This document shows, one piece after another, positions 50,247-52,718 of a DNA stretch of 52,718 bases. The stretch comes from an uncultured Rubrobacteraceae bacterium. GTDB lineage: Bacteria; Actinomycetota; Rubrobacteria; Rubrobacterales; Rubrobacteraceae. A program made the translations under genes and the position numbers. Location of the stretch: contig CADCVF010000009.1 of assembly GCA_902806095.1 (NCBI GenBank), positions 1 to 52,718 on the forward strand. The letters run 5' to 3'. Below the pieces are notes generated by a model. It worked only from the letters and a program-made list of their open reading frames with translations, ran no database searches and was not told the origin of the DNA. Within the stretch, counting starts at the first letter, position 1. Each line of letters opens with the position of its first letter.

Positions 50247-51102
50247 GCTCGGTGCCGTGATGTTCTTTCTGCTCTTCCCCGGCGGAAGGTTCGCGCCACG
50301 TTGGACACGCTGGCTCGCCGTGGCTTTCCTCGCCTTCCAGATCCCTGGCTACTTCTTCCCGAAGCTCTACTCTGTTCTCGGCCCTGGTAACGTGGAAGGG
50401 TTGGTGTTCATGGGCCTCGTCCTGGGTATGCTCGGCTCGCAGATCTACCGTTACCGTCGTGTCTCCAACCCGCGCCAGCAGCGGCAGACGAAGTGGGTAG
50501 TCGCCGGATCGGTGGTCGCGGTCTGCGCCCTGTTCGGCCTCCTGACCCCACTCTTCTTCTTTCCAAGAGCCCTGGGCACTAGTTCGCCTTTCATCCTATC
50601 CCTGGCCAGCGCACTCGTACCCCTGACCATGCTACTGATACCGCTCTCCATCGGCGTTGCGGTACTGCGCTCGGGCCTCTTCGATATAGACGTGGTCATA
50701 AACCGCGCCCTTGTCTACGGTTCTCTCACCGCTACGCTAGTTCTCGTCTACGTAGGCGGCGTCGTTGGCTTGCAGCGTCTCCTAGCCCCGCTCTTCGGTG
50801 AAAGCAACCAGCTCGCCATAGTCGCCTCTACTCTTGCCATCGCTGCTTTGTTCAATCCCCTGAGGCGGCGCATCCAGAGGATCATAGACCGACGTTTCTA
50901 TCGCAAGAAGTACGACGTCAGGAGGACGCTGGAAGACTTCTCGGCCAGACTACGCGACGAGACGGATCTGGAGCAGTTGAATGCGGACCTGCTCTCGGTC
51001 ATCTCGACGACTATGCAGCCGGCCCCTGTGTCGTTGTGGTTGACGCCAGCGAATGATTCCGGTCGCCATCGCTCGAAGTACGTTGGCGAGGCGACGGAAT
51101 GA
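50247..51102 (+). pseudogene. Multi-spanning membrane sensor-like protein 3, N-terminus lost in the same deletion
   Basis: The frame opens with SLGAVMFFLLFPGGRFAPRW, which is the middle of the family (compare FLLFPNGNLPGRRW in copy 2). The first three to four helices are absent. The rest is intact: RQQRQTKWVVAGSVVAVCAL, VAVLRSGLFDIDVVINRALV, FNPLRRRIQRIIDRRFYRKK and a cytosolic end with FSARLRDETDLEQLNADLLS and PAPVSLWLTP. A GTG/ATG at 50257-50262 could still start translation of the C-terminal part. The preserved FYRKKYD to WL region resembles a short GAF-like or coupling segment. Confidence 0.72.
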
Positions 51103-51107
51103 GCGGA

Positions 51108-51524
51108 TTACTCTCGCCACTCCTCGACTCGAAGGTCGCGAAACCCATCGTAGTCCGTCGGGTTAATGGTGACGAGGACGAGGTCATTCGTCCTGGCTAC
51201 GGCGGCGATCTGCCCGTCCGCGAACGGTGGAGTCCTCCCAGCCAAAGCCAGGCGTGCGCGTTCGGAAGCGTGCCACCGGGCGGCATGTCCATCGTAAGGC
51301 AGGATCTCGATGGAGGTAGCGACGACTCGCTGGAGATATTCCTCGATCGCCGCCCGCCTCTCGGAATCAGGAAGCCGGTAGCAGCCGAACAACAACTCGT
51401 GCCAGACGACCGAAGCGGTAGCGAGCTGGGCCTGATGGTTTCTGAGCCGCTCGAGGATTTTCGGGTTGGGCGCCGGGCGCAGTGGCTCGGAGATGATGTT
51501 GGTGTCCAGCAAGTACCGACTCAC
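51108..51524 (-). CDS. PIN-domain toxin, VapC family
   Basis: This 138-residue ribonuclease-type toxin has the PIN acidic residues in place: YLLDTNIISEPLR (first Asp), VWHELLFGC (Glu), and the C-terminal RTPPFADGQIAAVARTNDLV and LVTINPTDYDGF (Asp residues). VapC toxins cleave RNA (often tRNA) when not held by their antitoxin. The GTG start overlaps the antitoxin stop (GTGA), the standard coupling of a type II pair. It is inserted between members of the membrane-protein array on the opposite strand. Confidence 0.92.
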   Translation of the reverse strand: MSRYLLDTNIISEPLRPAPNPKILERLRNHQAQLATASVVWHELLFGCYRLPDSERRAAIEEYLQRVVATSIEILPYDGHAARWHASERARLALAGRTPPFADGQIAAVARTNDLVLVTINPTDYDGFRDLRVEEWRE

Positions 51525-51799
51525 AAGCGCGCCTCGCGCCCAGGGGAAGGGTCCCGCACCCCCTCGAAGACCTCCGGCTCGATGCCTAGCCTTGACAGAT
51601 CAACCGTCTCACGGAACGCCAGGTATGCATCCCAGAACTTCTCCCTGCCCACCGTGAGGCGACTGTACTCCCTGAGCGAGAGCATGACCGCCACCGGCTC
51701 CCCCCGGCGGGTCAGCTCGATGAGGTCGCGGCCCTCCAACTCGTGTACGATCGCTGCGAGATCGTGCCTGGCCTCCGCAATGGAATACCGCCTGGACAT
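51521..51799 (-). CDS. Phd/YefM-type antitoxin
   Basis: The 92-residue protein has the Phd/YefM DNA-binding N-terminus (RYSIAEARHDLAAIVHELEG, then LIELTRRGEPVAVMLSLREY). A charged, extended C-terminus (LGIEPEVFEGVRD) would thread into the toxin's active site. ATG 51799 follows GAGAGGGG; GTG 51802 is an alternative. It precedes and is coupled to the VapC toxin. As in other Phd-type pairs it is expected to repress its own promoter, and a dyad lies just upstream at 51815-51832. Confidence 0.9.
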   Translation of the reverse strand: MSRRYSIAEARHDLAAIVHELEGRDLIELTRRGEPVAVMLSLREYSRLTVGREKFWDAYLAFRETVDLSRLGIEPEVFEGVRDPSPGREARL

Positions 51800-51814
51800 C
51801 ACATACCCCTCTCA

Positions 51815-51832
51815 TAGCTATCTCGATGGCTA
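51815..51832. promoter_or_regulatory. Imperfect dyad, candidate antitoxin operator
   Basis: TAGCTATCTCGATGGCTA is an 18-base dyad in which seven of nine positions are symmetric. It is 16 bases upstream of the antitoxin start, where autoregulatory Phd/YefM sites occur. Confidence 0.45.
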
Positions 51833-51902
51833 TTTTAGCGTGGGTCGGGTACTCGTCAATGGCCGTTGGGATGGCGAGCCGAGGGTTGGTTCGAAAGAAG
51901 AC

Positions 51903-51986
51903 TTTGTCTGTACGGTGTGGGAGACGATATGGCTAGAGCCCATCCCGCTGTGGTTGCGGACGGCGGATCGCGACGTGGAAAGATGA
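51903..51986 (+). pseudogene. C-terminal remnant of a fourth membrane sensor-like paralogue
   Basis: The plus-strand frame ending at TGA 51984-51986 reads VWETIWLEPIPLWLRTADRD. It matches the terminal VVRETMQPA.VSLWLR segment of the array proteins. Only about 25 residues are recognisable. The stop overlaps the ATG of the next paralogue (ATGA), the same coupling as between copies 1 and 2. It therefore marks the 3' end of a paralogue whose body is gone and whose place is taken by the toxin-antitoxin pair. Confidence 0.55.
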
Positions 51987-52718
51987 GCACCCGCGCCGCA
52001 TCCAGATTGGCCTGGTCGTTGTGGGCGATCTCCGTGGCGCTGACGACAGTCGGTCTCCTTCTCCTGACACGGAACCTCTCTCATCCAGATGTCCACGTCT
52101 ATGACTACTGGCTAGAAAATACGCTTAGCGCAGTGCTGTTCTCGACCGTGGGCGCTTTCGTGGCCTCCCGCCGGCCTGAGAACCCCGTAGGCTGGCTCTT
52201 CTGCCTGCTCGGTCTCGCTTTCAGCATCAGCCACTCTAGTGCCCAGTACGCTATCTACGCTCAACTGGCGCAACCTGGATTGCTCCCGGCAGGTGGAGCG
52301 CTGGCCTGGATCTCCTCCTGGATACTTCCTCCGATTATCGGATTACAGGTATTCTCCTTCCTGTTGTTCCCCACCGGACGATTGCCAGGCAGTCGCTGGA
52401 TGTGGTTGGCGTGGCTGACCGTGGCTTCCGTGGTGGTGGGGACGATCTCCTCCGCATTCACTCTTGGAGCAAACGCTGGTCTTGGTCCGATTCAGAATCC
52501 GCTCGCTATAGAGGGCTTCTCCAACGTCTACGATGTGGTTCTGACTCTCCTGACCCTTCTGTTGGTCGCAGCGGCCTTCTCACCGTTCGTGCGACTGCGC
52601 CGTGCAGGAGGAGTGGAGCGACAGCAGATCAAATGGTTCGCTTACGCCGCGGCAGCAACTGTTGGCGGTATAGTCCTTGCATACATGATTCCCAACACGA
52701 TAGATACACCACCCTGGT
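51983..52718 (+). CDS. Multi-spanning membrane sensor-like protein 5, partial (runs off right edge)
   Basis: The ATG at 51983 overlaps the preceding remnant's stop. 245 codons are visible and uninterrupted. They include the family's N-terminal helices (LAWSLWAISVALTTVGLLLL), the AFVASRRPENPVGWLFCLLG segment, FSFLLFPTGRLPGSRWMWLA and RRAGGVERQQIKWFAYAAAA. The shape is that of the other array members, so the C-terminal cytosolic end with FIDRRFYRKKYD should lie beyond the window. No enzymatic domain is visible. The function is unknown; the membrane region resembles sensor modules attached to NarL-type kinases in some actinobacteria. Confidence 0.72.
   Translation, partial: MSTRAASRLAWSLWAISVALTTVGLLLLTRNLSHPDVHVYDYWLENTLSAVLFSTVGAFVASRRPENPVGWLFCLLGLAFSISHSSAQYAIYAQLAQPGLLPAGGALAWISSWILPPIIGLQVFSFLLFPTGRLPGSRWMWLAWLTVASVVVGTISSAFTLGANAGLGPIQNPLAIEGFSNVYDVVLTLLTLLLVAAAFSPFVRLRRAGGVERQQIKWFAYAAAATVGGIVLAYMIPNTIDTPPW

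Noticed and set aside
51099-51986. Plus-strand frame of 295 codons over the toxin-antitoxin pair
   Set aside because: Most of it is antisense to VapC and Phd genes. Only its last ~25 codons match a family, and that part is reported separately as a paralogue remnant.
1-52718. CRISPR arrays, tRNA or rRNA genes
   Set aside because: No regularly spaced identical repeats, tRNA-like cloverleaf or rRNA sequence was recognised anywhere in the window.
1-52718. Prophage or integrative element
   Set aside because: No integrase, structural phage genes, tRNA-attached att repeats or abrupt composition change; the only mobile traces are one dead IS630 fragment and short repeats.

Overview
The window looks like chromosomal DNA of a high-GC actinobacterium, most probably of the Rubrobacter lineage. 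I infer this from the GC-rich third codon positions, frequent GTG and TTG starts, and the gene mix (type II NADH dehydrogenase with a membrane N-terminus, DHA2 exporters, REC-thioredoxin-reductase fusions, CPA antiporters, PhoU/RCK regulators). No rRNA, tRNA or CRISPR array was found.

Layout. (1) 1-7.6 kb, mostly minus strand: a type II NADH dehydrogenase, a KefB-like antiporter, a fused MsrA-MsrB repair enzyme and 6-phosphogluconate dehydrogenase. Between them lie broken genes: transketolase and transaldolase N-termini, two glycoside hydrolase family 15 N-termini, a short-chain dehydrogenase C-terminus and a cold-shock-domain C-terminus. (2) 7.6-8.75 kb: intergenic DNA with an IS630-type transposase remnant and palindromic repeats. 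(3) 8.75-12.5 kb: homocysteine methyltransferase, sarcosine-oxidase-like enzyme and histidine ammonia-lyase. (4) 12.8-19.4 kb: a heterodimeric ABC exporter split around a nitroreductase, a tandem universal stress protein, an internally deleted ring-cleaving dioxygenase and an MhqD-type hydrolase. (5) 19.5-26.6 kb: a tightly coupled signalling operon of a response regulator fused to a thioredoxin-reductase-like flavoprotein, three tandem cyclic-nucleotide-binding-domain histidine kinases and a diadenylate-cyclase-domain protein. This is the most interesting system in the window. (6) 26.6-35.8 kb: exporter, phosphotransferase, methyltransferase, TIM-barrel isomerase, CPA1 antiporter, iron alcohol dehydrogenase and NmrA-type reductase. 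(7) 36-38.9 kb: a TetR-dioxygenase-DoxX-Nudix operon resembling quinone/catechol detoxification sets. (8) 39-46.4 kb: MFS exporter, an MgtE-type cation transporter with a duplicated PhoU-RCK_C regulator, a glycosyltransferase-87-like membrane protein and a GNAT acetyltransferase. (9) 46.4 kb to the end: RarA/MgsA, then a tandem array of paralogous multi-spanning membrane proteins that is visibly decaying (amber stop, deletion fusion, fragment), with a VapBC-type toxin-antitoxin pair inside it.

Themes. Redox and electrophile stress recur (MsrAB, nitroreductase, two dioxygenase clusters, DoxX, REC-TrxR fusion, NDH-2). Ion homeostasis recurs too (two CPA antiporters, an MgtE-like transporter with RCK_C domains), and a putative c-di-AMP synthase could connect it to the kinases. 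Two regulatory observations stand out. Several promoters carry short direct repeats at 11-bp period, best seen at 30366-30409 in front of a -10 box that lacks a -35. Several genes have no ATG/GTG/TTG start where homology begins, but have ATA, ATC or CTG behind a plausible ribosome-binding site.
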